A stretch of 64,000 bases of DNA from NCBI GenBank assembly GCA_017542465.1, contig JAFXXB010000012.1, positions 1-64,000 of the forward strand. The letters are read 5' to 3'. Numbering within the stretch: position 1 is the first letter of the stretch; each line of letters opens with the position of its first letter. The notes beneath the pieces were generated by a model. That model did not search any database and was not told the DNA's origin. It worked only from the letters and a program-made list of their open reading frames with translations. Shown in pieces: positions 41,569 through 51,314 of this stretch. The position numbers and the translations under genes are program-made. The DNA is from Bacilli bacterium (lineage in GTDB: Bacteria; Bacillota_I; Bacilli_A; RF39; UBA660).

Positions 41569-43323
41569 ATGAATATATTTAAATTATTTAAAAACTTAAA
41601 GTTTAAAGATTATATATTATTATTACTAGCTATTATTTTAATAGTTGTTCAAGTATTCTTAGAATTAAAGATGCCTGACTATATGTCTGAGGTTACAAGA
41701 TTAACTCAAACACCTGGAAGTAATATGAATGATATTTTAATTAATGGTGGATATATGTTATTATGTGCATTCTTAACATTAATAACAATGATAATCACTA
41801 GTTATTTTACTGCAAGTGTTGCTGCATCATTTTCAAGAAATACAAGAAAAGCTTTATTTGATAAAGTTGAAAATTTAAGTGTAGCAGAGGTAAAGAAGTT
41901 TAAAGTTTCATCTTTAATAACTAGAACTACAAATGATATTACTCAATTACAAATGTTATTCGCTATGGGTACAATCTTTATTATTAAATCACCTGTAACA
42001 GCTGTCTGGGCTGTATTAAAAATCATGGGTAAATCATCTGAATGGTCTATTGCAACAGGTGTAGGTGTGGTTATTTTATTAATAACTATATTCTTTATAA
42101 CATTAAGAGTATTCCCTAAGTTTAAAGTTATTCAAAAGTTAACAGATAATATAAATGGAATAACTAGGGAGAATATTACAGGTATAAGAGTAGTTAAAGC
42201 ATTCAATGCTGAAAGTTATCAAGAGAAGAAATTTAAAGATGTTAATGATGATTTAACTGATACAAATATAACTATTCAAAAAACATTTGCATTACTTAAT
42301 CCCATGATTAATTTAATCATGCATGGATTAACATTAGCTATTTATATAATAGGTGCAATACTTATAAGTAAAGCTATGTTAACAGATAAGTTAACAATTT
42401 TCTCTAATATGGTAGTGTTTACTTCATATGGTATTCAAGTAATCATGTCTTTCTTATTCTTAGCTATGATGGTTATGTTATTCCCAAGAGCTAATGTATC
42501 AGCAGAAAGAATTAATGAAGTATTAGAAACAGATATAACAGTTAAAGAAGGAACTAAGACAAAAGGTAATGAAGTAGGTACTATTAAATTCAATAATGTA
42601 TCTTTCAAATATCCTGATGGTGAAGAAGATATGTTAACTGATATTTCATTTGAAGTTAAGAAGGGTGAAACTGTTGCCTTCATTGGATCAACTGGATCAG
42701 GTAAAACAACTTTAGTTAATCTTATTCCAAGATTCTATGATGTAACTGAAGGAGAAGTTATAGTTGATGGAGTAAATGTTAAAGAGTATAAAGATGAAGC
42801 ATTACATAATATAATTGGATATGTTCCTCAGAAGGCTGTAATGTTTGCTGATACTATTAACTTTAATGTTGCTTATGGAGAAAATGGTAAAGGTAAAATA
42901 TCTAAAGATAAAATTAAAGAAGCAGTTAAAATAGCTCAAGCTAAAGAGTTTGTTGAAAAGATGGATGGAGATTATAATGCACATATAGCTCAAGGAGGTA
43001 CAAATGTATCTGGAGGACAAAAGCAAAGATTGTCTATTGCAAGAGCTGTAGCAAGAGATCCTGAAATATATATATTTGATGATACATTCTCAGCACTAGA
43101 TTATAAGACTGATTCAACACTTAGAAAAGAATTAAGAAAATATACAAAAGATGCAACTGTATTAATTGTTGCTCAAAGAATTGGTACTATCATGAATGCT
43201 GATAAGATTATAGTTTTAGATGATGGTAAATGTGTAGGAATGGGGACACATAAAGAATTATTAAAGAATTGTGAAGTGTATAAGCAAATAGCCTTATCAC
43301 AATTAAGTGAGGAGGAATTATAA
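41569..43323 (+). CDS. ABC exporter subunit, degenerate catalytic Glu
   Basis: 584 residues. A six-helix type-1 membrane domain is followed by an ATPase domain with Walker A GSTGSGKT, signature VSGGQKQR and Walker B IYIFDDTFSALD. Asp replaces the catalytic Glu and Gln replaces the switch His (VAQRIGTI). This is the usual degenerate half of heterodimeric exporters such as BmrC or TM287. The partner is the next gene, whose start overlaps this stop by one base (TAATG). SD AGGAGG is strong. The cargo is likely drugs or lipids. Confidence 0.88.
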   Translation: MNIFKLFKNLKFKDYILLLLAIILIVVQVFLELKMPDYMSEVTRLTQTPGSNMNDILINGGYMLLCAFLTLITMIITSYFTASVAASFSRNTRKALFDKVENLSVAEVKKFKVSSLITRTTNDITQLQMLFAMGTIFIIKSPVTAVWAVLKIMGKSSEWSIATGVGVVILLITIFFITLRVFPKFKVIQKLTDNINGITRENITGIRVVKAFNAESYQEKKFKDVNDDLTDTNITIQKTFALLNPMINLIMHGLTLAIYIIGAILISKAMLTDKLTIFSNMVVFTSYGIQVIMSFLFLAMMVMLFPRANVSAERINEVLETDITVKEGTKTKGNEVGTIKFNNVSFKYPDGEEDMLTDISFEVKKGETVAFIGSTGSGKTTLVNLIPRFYDVTEGEVIVDGVNVKEYKDEALHNIIGYVPQKAVMFADTINFNVAYGENGKGKISKDKIKEAVKIAQAKEFVEKMDGDYNAHIAQGGTNVSGGQKQRLSIARAVARDPEIYIFDDTFSALDYKTDSTLRKELRKYTKDATVLIVAQRIGTIMNADKIIVLDDGKCVGMGTHKELLKNCEVYKQIALSQLSEEEL

Positions 43324-45428
43324 TGCACGGAAGACCAAGAATAAATGAAAAATCCAAAGACTTCTTTGGATCATTAAAAAGAATATTTAAAGAATTAAAT
43401 AGATATAGTTTATTATTAATCATTTCATTATTGTTTGCAGCATTAGGTTCTATTCTTTCAATAGTAACACCTAATAGATTATCTGTATTAACTGATTCAA
43501 TAACTGAAGGTATAGGAGTTAATCAAGATAACTTAAAGATAATTATAACTAATGAATATAAACCTAAACCAGATGTATTAACAATAATAGAAGATGAGTC
43601 TATTCCATTAGATGATAGAAATGAATATTCATCTATGATGAGTTGGTGTGATTGTGAAAATGATTTGAATAGTATTCCAAAGAGTATTAAAGAAAAATTA
43701 TACCCAGCATATGAAATAGATGGAGTAACAATTACAACTGAAGATCAAATAGAATTACATTATTTAATTAAAGATATAAATCTTGAAGATCAACAAGCAT
43801 ATGTTAAAGCATTAAATAATGCACCTGAGAATATTAAGAAAGTAGTTATTAATAATTTAGATTTTAGTAAAGTGACTAAAGCAGCTATTGTCTTAGGTAT
43901 TATTATGTTATTAAGTGCATTATCATCATATGTTACATCATTAATTACTGCTGTAGTATCTAATAGATCAGCTCAAGATTTAAGAGGTAAAATATCTAAA
44001 AAGATTAATAGATTACCATTAAGATATTTTGATAATAATCAAGTAGGTGATGTATTATCAAGAGTAACAAATGATGTTGATACTGTTGCACAAGGGTTAA
44101 ATAATTCACTTGCTACATTAGTTACATCGATTACCTTATTGTTAGGTTCATTATTTATGATGATAATAACAAATTATATAATGGCATTTGCAGCTGTTAT
44201 ATCAACTGTAATTGGTTTTGTCTTTATGGTACTTATCTTAAGTAAATCTCAAAAGTACTTTAACTTAAGACAAGAAGAATTAGGTAAACTTAATTCACAT
44301 ATTGAAGAAGTTTATTCAGGTATATTAGTTGTTAAAGCTTATAATGGTAAGAAGATATCTGATAAAGAATTTGATAAGTTAAATGAAAGTGTTTATAAAG
44401 CTAATAAGATGTCTCAATTCTTATCAGGAATGATGCATCCTTTAATGGGATTTATAGGTAACCTTGGATATGTAGCTGTTTGTATAGTAGGTGCTTTACT
44501 TGCTTTCAATGGTCATATATCATTTGGTGTAATAGTAGCTTTCATGATCTATGTAAGATTATTTAATAATCCATTAACTCAAATGGCTCAAACATTTACA
44601 GCATTACAATCATCTGCAGCTGCAGGAGAAAGAGTATTTGAATTCTTAGATGAAGAAGAACAAACTGATGAATCAAATATCAAAACTAAGATAAATGATG
44701 TTAAAGGTAACATAGAATTTAAGGATGTTAAGTTCTCTTATAATGAAGATAAAGTAATTATTAAAGACTTTAATGTTAAAGTTAAACATGGACAAAAGAT
44801 AGCTATTGTTGGACCAACTGGTGCTGGTAAAACTACCATGGTTAATCTTTTAATGAAGTTCTATGAAATAAATGATGGAGATATTATTATTGATGGAAAC
44901 TCTATTAAAGATTTAACTAGAGAACAAATACATTCATTATTTACTATGGTATTACAAGATACATGGTTATTTAATGGAACTATAAGAGATAATATTAAAT
45001 TTAATAGAAAGAATGTATCTGATGATAAAATCATGGAAGTATTAAGAATAGTTGGATTAAAACACTTTATTGAAACACTTCCTGATGGATTAGATACAGT
45101 TATAACTGAAAGTGATTCAATCTCAAGTGGACAAAAGCAATTATTAACTATTGCAAGAGGTATGATTGAAGATGCTCCATTCTTAATATTAGATGAAGCA
45201 ACATCAAATGTTGATACAAGAACTGAAGAGTTAGTTCAAAAAGCTATGGATAAATTAACTAAGGGTAGAACATCATTTATCATCGCTCATAGATTATCAA
45301 CAATTAAAAATGCGGATATTATTTTAGTTATGAATGAAGGTAATATAATTGAGCAAGGAACTCATGAAGAATTATTAAAGAAAAAAGGTTTCTATGCAAA
45401 TTTATATAACTCGCAATTTGAATTATAA
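43323..45428 (+). CDS. ABC exporter subunit with large extracytoplasmic insert
   Basis: 701 residues. The first membrane span (about 28-50) is followed by an insert of about 125 residues (to about 178) before span two. The insert is acidic, contains CDCE and a helical segment, and must lie outside the cell. The ATPase domain has Walker A GPTGAGKT, signature ISSGQKQL, Walker B FLILDEATSNVD and IAHRLSTI, so catalysis is intact. It pairs with the degenerate subunit upstream, giving one functional site. Similar inserts occur in exporters of gut Firmicutes; their role is unknown. Confidence 0.87.
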   Translation: MHGRPRINEKSKDFFGSLKRIFKELNRYSLLLIISLLFAALGSILSIVTPNRLSVLTDSITEGIGVNQDNLKIIITNEYKPKPDVLTIIEDESIPLDDRNEYSSMMSWCDCENDLNSIPKSIKEKLYPAYEIDGVTITTEDQIELHYLIKDINLEDQQAYVKALNNAPENIKKVVINNLDFSKVTKAAIVLGIIMLLSALSSYVTSLITAVVSNRSAQDLRGKISKKINRLPLRYFDNNQVGDVLSRVTNDVDTVAQGLNNSLATLVTSITLLLGSLFMMIITNYIMAFAAVISTVIGFVFMVLILSKSQKYFNLRQEELGKLNSHIEEVYSGILVVKAYNGKKISDKEFDKLNESVYKANKMSQFLSGMMHPLMGFIGNLGYVAVCIVGALLAFNGHISFGVIVAFMIYVRLFNNPLTQMAQTFTALQSSAAAGERVFEFLDEEEQTDESNIKTKINDVKGNIEFKDVKFSYNEDKVIIKDFNVKVKHGQKIAIVGPTGAGKTTMVNLLMKFYEINDGDIIIDGNSIKDLTREQIHSLFTMVLQDTWLFNGTIRDNIKFNRKNVSDDKIMEVLRIVGLKHFIETLPDGLDTVITESDSISSGQKQLLTIARGMIEDAPFLILDEATSNVDTRTEELVQKAMDKLTKGRTSFIIAHRLSTIKNADIILVMNEGNIIEQGTHEELLKKKGFYANLYNSQFEL

Positions 45429-45457
45429 AAGAGATTTGTTAATAATCTCTTTTATTA
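45427..45457 (+). terminator. intrinsic terminator
   Basis: AAAAGAGATT (45427-45436) pairs with AATCTCTTTT (45444-45453). It begins at the stop codon of the exporter operon. Confidence 0.78.
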
Positions 45458-45502
45458 TTTAAAAAAATAAAATATAATTAAGATAGAAAGGATAGGGTAT
45501 AT

Positions 45503-46192
45503 ATGAAGAAATATATTGCTGAATTTATTGGTACTTTTACATTAGTTTTCTTTGGTACTGGTATTGCTGTAGTATCTGGTGGTAATTTAGTTGCTACTTC
45601 TTTAGCATTTGGTTTAGCTATAGTTGCTTCTGCATATGTAATTGGAAATATATCTGGTTGCCATGTTAATCCTGCTGTTTCTTTAGCAGTGTTATTAAGT
45701 GGTAAGATGAGTATTAAAGATTTCATTGGATATGAATGTGGACAAGTAGCTGGTGCATTTGCTGGTTCTGGATTATTATATTTCATAATCAAGAATACAG
45801 ATATTACTATGGCATTAGGTACAAATGGATATGGTGAATTATCAGCATCAAATATTACTTTATTAGGTGCATTCATTGTTGAAGTAGTATTAACATTAAT
45901 ATTTGTTTATACTATTTTGGGTGTAACAAGTGATGAATCTAAATCTGGACAAGCTGGATTAGTTATTGGCTTAACTCTAGTATTTGTTCATTTATTAGGT
46001 ATTGGTTTAACTGGTACATCTGTTAACCCAGCAAGAAGTTTAGCTCCTGCTGTTATCATGGGTGGTGTAGCACTTAAACAAGTATGGGTATTCATCGTTG
46101 CTCCTTTTGTAGGATCTGCAATGGCTGCTTTATTATATAAGGTATTAAATAAAGTAGATACTCCTAAGAAAGCTACTAAAAAGAGCAAATAG
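45503..46192 (+). CDS. aquaporin, MIP family (AqpZ-like)
   Basis: 229 residues with six membrane spans and two half-helices. Both pore motifs are present: GCHVNPAVSLA and GTSVNPARSLAPAV. The second motif lacks the Asp that follows NPAR in glycerol facilitators, and the size matches water channels, so AqpZ-like water transport is most likely. A small basic tail (KKATKKSK) is encoded by the terminator arm. Single gene. Confidence 0.9.
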   Translation: MKKYIAEFIGTFTLVFFGTGIAVVSGGNLVATSLAFGLAIVASAYVIGNISGCHVNPAVSLAVLLSGKMSIKDFIGYECGQVAGAFAGSGLLYFIIKNTDITMALGTNGYGELSASNITLLGAFIVEVVLTLIFVYTILGVTSDESKSGQAGLVIGLTLVFVHLLGIGLTGTSVNPARSLAPAVIMGGVALKQVWVFIVAPFVGSAMAALLYKVLNKVDTPKKATKKSK

Positions 46193-46206
46193 TATTGCTC
46201 TTTTTA
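46179..46206 (+). terminator. intrinsic terminator
   Basis: AAAAGAGCAA (46179-46188) pairs with TTGCTCTTTT (46195-46204). The left arm is coding. Confidence 0.8.
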
Positions 46207-46261
46207 TTTGCCTTAATACATGTAATTATTATATAATATTGCTTGTGATTGGGGTTTTATT

Positions 46262-46987
46262 ATGAAAGTGAAAGCAAGCAAAAAGATTAAACCTATTATT
46301 TATTATTTAGCATTGGCATCATTATGCTTGTCTTTATGTGCATGTAATCCAAACTTGTATCCAAAAAATACAGTTAATACTAATTTAATAACTAATAGTA
46401 TAAATATAGATGATTATAGAATTGATTATGATGATATTGAAAGTGATTATATATTATATAAAAATAAAGGTGATAAACCATATGAATATAAACCAAGTTA
46501 TTCTAAATTATATTTAGAGTCTGCTGTATATGTATCTTCTAATCCATCTCAATATGGATATAATCCTATTGATTTAGATGAATTAAATAAATATTCTGTT
46601 TATTATATTAATCCAGAGAACAATTGGATTGAACCTTATTTAAATGATAAAAGATATACTTGTAAAGATATAGCTATCGAACAATATAAAGATGAAGATG
46701 GAGAAGAGTATATTTTATATAAATGTGCTGTATATGTTGTTAACGATTTTGATCAAGGTAAGACTATAGAATTATCAGGTAAGGTTTGGCCAATTCAAGA
46801 AATAGCATATGAGGTACCTGTATCACCTGTTGAATCTTTCTATGTTTATTATACTTCTTTATCTAAATTAGATGAAAAAGGATATGCTCATTTATTAGCA
46901 GATAAAGAAGAAGGATTTGATAGAGTATCTGTAAATGGTAATCTAGATGATATATTACTTCAAAAACAAAATATAAAAATAAAATAA
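46262..46987 (+). CDS. putative lipoprotein, unknown
   Basis: 241 residues. A basic N-terminus, a hydrophobic stretch and LSLCACNPN give a plausible lipobox with Cys near residue 28, so the protein is probably lipid-anchored outside the membrane. The -2 residue is Cys, which is unusual but tolerated. The mature part is Tyr- and Asp-rich, and two short regions (KPSYSKLYLESAVYV and SPVESFYVYYTSLS) look beta. No family is recognised. A bidirectional terminator separates it from RNase J. Confidence 0.65.
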   Translation: MKVKASKKIKPIIYYLALASLCLSLCACNPNLYPKNTVNTNLITNSINIDDYRIDYDDIESDYILYKNKGDKPYEYKPSYSKLYLESAVYVSSNPSQYGYNPIDLDELNKYSVYYINPENNWIEPYLNDKRYTCKDIAIEQYKDEDGEEYILYKCAVYVVNDFDQGKTIELSGKVWPIQEIAYEVPVSPVESFYVYYTSLSKLDEKGYAHLLADKEEGFDRVSVNGNLDDILLQKQNIKIK

Positions 46988-47010
46988 GAGTTTCTCAACT
47001 CTTATTTTTT
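46983..47010. terminator. bidirectional intrinsic terminator
   Basis: AATAAGAGTT (46983-46992) pairs with AACTCTTATT (46997-47006), loop 4 nt. It is shared by the lipoprotein gene and rnj, and overlaps both stop codons. Confidence 0.8.
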
Positions 47011-48666
47011 TACTTCCATGATAACTGGTAAGATAATTGGTCTTCTACCAGTCTTTTGATTTATAAACATATTTAATTCTAATATTATTTGATTCTTAAG
47101 ATCTGTTAAGTTATATCTTTTACTTAATACATTTGTAACTATTTCAGATACTTTATTTTCTATTTCTTTGATTAATTCTTGATTTTCATTTACAAGAATA
47201 AATCCTCTTGTAGTAATATTAGGTTTAATTAATAATTGATGTCTTTTATTATCTATATTTAATATAGTTATTAAAACTCCATCTTTACTCATTAATTGTC
47301 TATCTTTCAATACAACAGATCCAACATCACCAATACGAGAACCATCAACATAGATAGTACCAGCTTGTACTTTACCTTCCATGTGACATCCTTCATCATC
47401 AAGTATTACTTTATCTCCTAAACCACATAGGAATGAATGATCTCTTGGTATTCCACATTGTTCAGCTAAATCTATATGTTCTTTTAACATTCTATATTCA
47501 CCATGGATTGGCATAAAGTATTCTGGATTAATTAATCTTAACATCCATTCAAGTTCAACTTGTTTACCATGTCCAGATGTATGTAATGATTCATTTGTAT
47601 CATTTGTATAAACTTTAACACCTTGTAAGTATAACTTATTAATAACTCTATTAACAGATGATCTATTACCTGGAATAGGGTTAGATGAAAATATGATTAC
47701 ATCATCAGGCATTAATTTAACTTGTTTATGTGTTCCTTCAGCTATTCTTGATAAAGCCGCAAGTGGTTCACCTTGAGAACCTGTACATAAGATACATATT
47801 TCATTCTTTTTATAATCTTTAGCTTTATTAGCATCTATAAATATAGAAGCATCTTTTATTAGTCCATCTTTTAATGCTATATCTTTAGCATTTTCCATTG
47901 ATCTACCAAATGTAATAATCTTTCTATTATTAGCTCTACAAGTTTCAACTATATGTTGAATACGATAAATGTTAGATGCAAATGTTGCAAGAATTATTCT
48001 TGATGTTTGTTCTTTAGCAAACATATCACCTAAAGCTTCATCAACAACTGATTCAGATGATGAGAAACCAGGAGACAACGCATTTGTTGATTCACCAAGC
48101 ATTAACTTAACACCATGTGATCCAAACTTAGCCATCTTATGAATATCTGCCATAGGACCAATTGGAGTCATATCGAATTTGTAGTCACCTGTATGTACTA
48201 TAATACCATTTGGTGTATGTACTACAATTGCAAAAGAATCAGGTATTGAGTGAGTAGTGTTAATAAATTCAATCTTAAAATGTTTAAACTCAAATACTGA
48301 ATCTTTATTATATACTTCAATATTATCATCAGGTATATTCTTTTCAACTAATTTCTTTTTAATTAAATCACTTGCTACAAGTGGAGCATATATCTTAGGT
48401 ATTTTAACAGATTGCTCTAAGAATGTAATACCACCTATATGATCTTCGTGTCCGTGAGTAATAATTAAAGCTTTTATTTTGTTTTCATTTTCTTTTAAAT
48501 ATGTTACATCTTGTATAACATAATCAATTCCTAGTAATTCATCTTCAGGAAACATTACACCAGCATCAATGATAAGTATTTCATCTTCATGTTCAATAAC
48601 ATACATATTCTTACCAATTTCGCCAACGCCACCCAAAGAGAACACAGATGTAGAATTCTTCTTCAT
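47002..48666 (-). CDS. rnj: ribonuclease J
   Basis: 554 residues, standard length. Metallo-beta-lactamase motifs are intact: HGHEDHIGG (H71, H73, D75, H76), HTGDYKFD and HTSGHG. A beta-CASP region follows (ILATFASNIYRIQHIV, LCTGSQGEPLAALSRIA), then the C-terminal domain. RNase J carries out 5'-3' exonucleolytic and endonucleolytic mRNA decay in Gram-positive bacteria. Start ATG lies behind AAGGAGGAATTAAG. The promoter is 55 bases upstream and overlaps the divergent promoter of the next gene. Confidence 0.93.
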   Translation of the reverse strand: MKKNSTSVFSLGGVGEIGKNMYVIEHEDEILIIDAGVMFPEDELLGIDYVIQDVTYLKENENKIKALIITHGHEDHIGGITFLEQSVKIPKIYAPLVASDLIKKKLVEKNIPDDNIEVYNKDSVFEFKHFKIEFINTTHSIPDSFAIVVHTPNGIIVHTGDYKFDMTPIGPMADIHKMAKFGSHGVKLMLGESTNALSPGFSSSESVVDEALGDMFAKEQTSRIILATFASNIYRIQHIVETCRANNRKIITFGRSMENAKDIALKDGLIKDASIFIDANKAKDYKKNEICILCTGSQGEPLAALSRIAEGTHKQVKLMPDDVIIFSSNPIPGNRSSVNRVINKLYLQGVKVYTNDTNESLHTSGHGKQVELEWMLRLINPEYFMPIHGEYRMLKEHIDLAEQCGIPRDHSFLCGLGDKVILDDEGCHMEGKVQAGTIYVDGSRIGDVGSVVLKDRQLMSKDGVLITILNIDNKRHQLLIKPNITTRGFILVNENQELIKEIENKVSEIVTNVLSKRYNLTDLKNQIILELNMFINQKTGRRPIILPVIMEVKK

Positions 48667-48720
48667 CTTAATTCCTCCTTATATTAAATTAATCAGAAAA
48701 GTTTCTTTCCAAGTGATTTA

Positions 48721-48749
48721 ATTATACTATATTTACTACTTTTTGTCTA
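48721..48749 (-). promoter_or_regulatory. rnj promoter
   Basis: On the minus strand: -35 TAGACA (plus 48744-48749), 17-bp spacer, -10 TATAAT (48721-48726). Its leader is about 45-50 nt, much longer than most here. Confidence 0.65.
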
Positions 48750-48751
48750 CT

Positions 48752-48760
48752 TGTTATAAT
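48752..48760 (+). promoter_or_regulatory. extended -10 promoter element
   Basis: TGTTATAAT, 26 nt before the ATG at 48787. It lies immediately beside the rnj -35, so the two promoters face outward and overlap. Confidence 0.55.
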
Positions 48761-48786
48761 TAATATATAGTGAAGATGGTGATAAT

Positions 48787-49983
48787 ATGAACAAAAAATC
48801 TATAACATTATCAGTTATATGTATTCTTATTTTATTTATATTATTTGCATCTTTTAAACTTATTATTGAACCATCAATTGAAAGAAATTATATAGAACCA
48901 GATAAGACCTCTATGGTTAAGATTGATGATAAAGAATTAAAGGTAACATATAAAGAAGGAGATACATTAGATGTATCTTTAACATATGGAAATATATATA
49001 CTAAGATTATTAATATATCAAATGATAATGATCAAGATGTTACATATTCATTAAAATATACAGATTCAAATATATCTAATGATCTAATAACATATGAAGC
49101 ATTTGTATCCTATAATGGAGTAGATTATACAAGTGTACTTAATAATAAAAAGCTAATAGCTAATTCTAGTTTATTACATAATATAGTAATACCTAAAAAA
49201 AGTGATATGAGTATTAAAGTGGTATTTAAATCTAATATGGAAAATACTGAAACTATTATTAAAGGTAAAGTAGTAATAAGTACTAATTTATCAACATTAG
49301 AGTTATATAATACAACTATAAGAAATATAACTGAAGCATTAGATAAAAAAGTAGAAGATTTAAATGGTATATCAGTTAAAGGCTATTATTTATTAAATAT
49401 TAAAGATTTATCATTTAATAATGGAGCTAATGTATCAGGATATATATTAGTTGATTCAACTGATATATCAGATATTAAATACATTTATACTATTTTTAAT
49501 AATAAATATTTAATAAAGAATACTTCTATAAGTGATATGAATATTATTAATGTTGATAATGAATATGTATCATCATTAAATAAAGATGTAATATGTCATC
49601 AATATGATACTAGAATTAAATGTGATAATTTTTCATCTATACCTAAGAATAGTGTGAATAATAAACAAGAGTTTTTTAACAATATAAAAGTAGTAATAGA
49701 TGAGTATAAGAATATGGAAATAAATGATAATAATAACTATATTTATAATATTAATAAAAATAATATAGTTGGTTATATTTTATTGAATAAGAATGATATG
49801 TTTATATATTTAAGAAATGATATGTTTATGGTATCAGGATATAACTATAAAAAACTAGGGGACTTTGATATTAAATCAAAAGCTATAAGAACATACAATG
49901 AATCAGCTTTTAATCTATCTGCAAGTGATTTCAATAAAGTATGTGAGTTTTCTGGATTTAATAATTGTATAGAAGGAAAATAA
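48787..49983 (+). CDS. exported single-span protein, unknown
   Basis: 398 residues. One N-terminal membrane span (about 7-27) anchors an extracellular, beta-rich region with repeated patterns such as VTYKEGDTLDVSLTYGNIY and SGYILVDSTDISDIKYIY. Four Cys lie near the C-terminal end (HQYDTRIKCDN, VCEFSGFNNC). There is no sorting signal. The fold may be Ig-like in the first 150 residues (inference). Family not recognised. It shares a promoter region with rnj. Confidence 0.6.
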   Translation: MNKKSITLSVICILILFILFASFKLIIEPSIERNYIEPDKTSMVKIDDKELKVTYKEGDTLDVSLTYGNIYTKIINISNDNDQDVTYSLKYTDSNISNDLITYEAFVSYNGVDYTSVLNNKKLIANSSLLHNIVIPKKSDMSIKVVFKSNMENTETIIKGKVVISTNLSTLELYNTTIRNITEALDKKVEDLNGISVKGYYLLNIKDLSFNNGANVSGYILVDSTDISDIKYIYTIFNNKYLIKNTSISDMNIINVDNEYVSSLNKDVICHQYDTRIKCDNFSSIPKNSVNNKQEFFNNIKVVIDEYKNMEINDNNNYIYNINKNNIVGYILLNKNDMFIYLRNDMFMVSGYNYKKLGDFDIKSKAIRTYNESAFNLSASDFNKVCEFSGFNNCIEGK

Positions 49984-49985
49984 AA

Positions 49986-50020
49986 AAGACTTAAGTTAAT
50001 CTTAAGTCTTATTTTATATA
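49986..50020. terminator. bidirectional intrinsic terminator
   Basis: AAGACTTAAG (49986-49995) pairs with CTTAAGTCTT (50001-50010), with T-rich flanks on both sides. It lies between the exported-protein gene and rpmB. Confidence 0.8.
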
Positions 50021-50194
50021 TTAAGCTGCTTTATCAGTTTTATTTAAAGTTCTCCATTCACGATTAGTTAATGCAACTTTAGTTCCGTTTACAGTCTTAA
50101 CTTGTAAGTTTAAGTTTTGTCTTCTTTTTGTATGTCTCATTGAGTGAGATACATTATTACCAACTAAAGGTTTTCTAGTAGTTAATTTTGTCAT
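50021..50194 (-). CDS. rpmB: 50S ribosomal protein L28
   Basis: 57 residues, read directly from the minus strand (ATG at 50194, TAA at 50021). RKPLVGNNVSHSMRHTKRR, NLNLQ and a basic core with ALTNREWRTL match L28. The N-terminal Cys pairs seen in zinc-binding L28 proteins are absent, so this is the zinc-free form. L28 sits at the E-site edge of the large subunit. SD is AAGGAGGG, and a near-consensus promoter lies 32 bases upstream. It is easily missed because of its size. Confidence 0.92.
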   Translation of the reverse strand: MTKLTTRKPLVGNNVSHSMRHTKRRQNLNLQVKTVNGTKVALTNREWRTLNKTDKAA

Positions 50195-50225
50195 GAGTTT
50201 TTCCCTCCTTAATTAATCTTTTACG

Positions 50226-50254
50226 ATTATAACAATAATAACCTATAAAGTCAA
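50226..50254 (-). promoter_or_regulatory. rpmB promoter
   Basis: On the minus strand: -35 TTGACT (plus 50249-50254), 17-bp spacer, -10 TATAAT (50226-50231). One of the strongest promoters in the window. Confidence 0.75.
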
Positions 50255-50263
50255 GAAATAATC

Positions 50264-51292
50264 TTATATATAAGGGTTATTTATTGTGTATTGTTTATTT
50301 AATTGAATTGATTTTTTTAATATCTTTTTATCTAAATTAGATTTAGTTAATTCAACAGCAGCTGAATTATCATCAACTAATTCTTCTCTTATATCTTTAT
50401 CAGGTATACATGATAAGTGTGTTTTAATAGTTAATCCTATTAAAATATCAAATACTTTTTCATCTATACTATTATATTTATTCTTATTTCTTCCCATTAA
50501 TCTATCTTGTTCAAATATTATTTGGTTTTTATGTTCATCAATATATTCTGGATAGAATGAATTGTTTCTTTTAAATATAAAATCTAATTTTCTATGATAA
50601 TGAGATATAGAATTATCAAGTGAATGATTAACTAAGAATGAATCTTCTAAACAAGATATAGTAGATAAAATATTATATTTAACATCTATTAATCTATCTT
50701 TTATATCTACATTAGTTTCTTTTTCAATTGCTTCTAATAAATATTTAATGAATATATTTGATTCTAATTGAATAGATGCGATACTATAGTCATCTAAGTT
50801 TTCATCATATTTTGTATTCTCTCTAATTAATTCTTTATAATCTTCTACATCTTCTGAATCGTATTCATCTTCATCTAATTCATAAAGCCCATTATTTAAA
50901 TCATAAGTGACACCATCAATTGTTATTTTACCTTGTAATTCATATTCTTTTGGTTTTGTATGAAATAAATATGATGTTTCTTCTAAGAATTCAAATAATC
51001 TTCTATGTCTAAATTTTTTTAAATATGAATTATAATCATAGAAGAATAGATCTGTATGATCAATAGCTGTTAAAGTATCTTCTAATTTATCCATATAATC
51101 ATCATTGATAGGATATTTAAAAATAAGACTTTTAACTTTTCTTTTTGAATATCTAATTAAATCACATAAATCATTATATTCTTCTGTATTTACTTTATTA
51201 TTTTTTTCTAATTCAGCTAATTTATCATACATACAAAGTACTGCGTCATTGAAATCCATGACTTTTAGCATATCGTTTACTCTATCATCCAT
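50264..51292 (-). CDS. unknown soluble protein
   Basis: 342 residues, strongly helical and acidic, no signal or membrane span. A small beta insertion (GKITIDGVTYDLNNGLYELD) lies near residue 125. Conserved-looking blocks include YDYNSYLKKFRHRRLFEFLEE and HKNQIIFEQDRLMGRNKNKY. No family is recognised. ATG at 51292 follows GAGGGATATTG; a TTG three bases upstream was rejected. It ends near the rpmB promoter and may be read on into rpmB. Confidence 0.6.
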   Translation of the reverse strand: MDDRVNDMLKVMDFNDAVLCMYDKLAELEKNNKVNTEEYNDLCDLIRYSKRKVKSLIFKYPINDDYMDKLEDTLTAIDHTDLFFYDYNSYLKKFRHRRLFEFLEETSYLFHTKPKEYELQGKITIDGVTYDLNNGLYELDEDEYDSEDVEDYKELIRENTKYDENLDDYSIASIQLESNIFIKYLLEAIEKETNVDIKDRLIDVKYNILSTISCLEDSFLVNHSLDNSISHYHRKLDFIFKRNNSFYPEYIDEHKNQIIFEQDRLMGRNKNKYNSIDEKVFDILIGLTIKTHLSCIPDKDIREELVDDNSAAVELTKSNLDKKILKKSIQLNKQYTINNPYI

Positions 51293-51314
51293 CAATATCC
51301 CTCTTTAACTGTTT

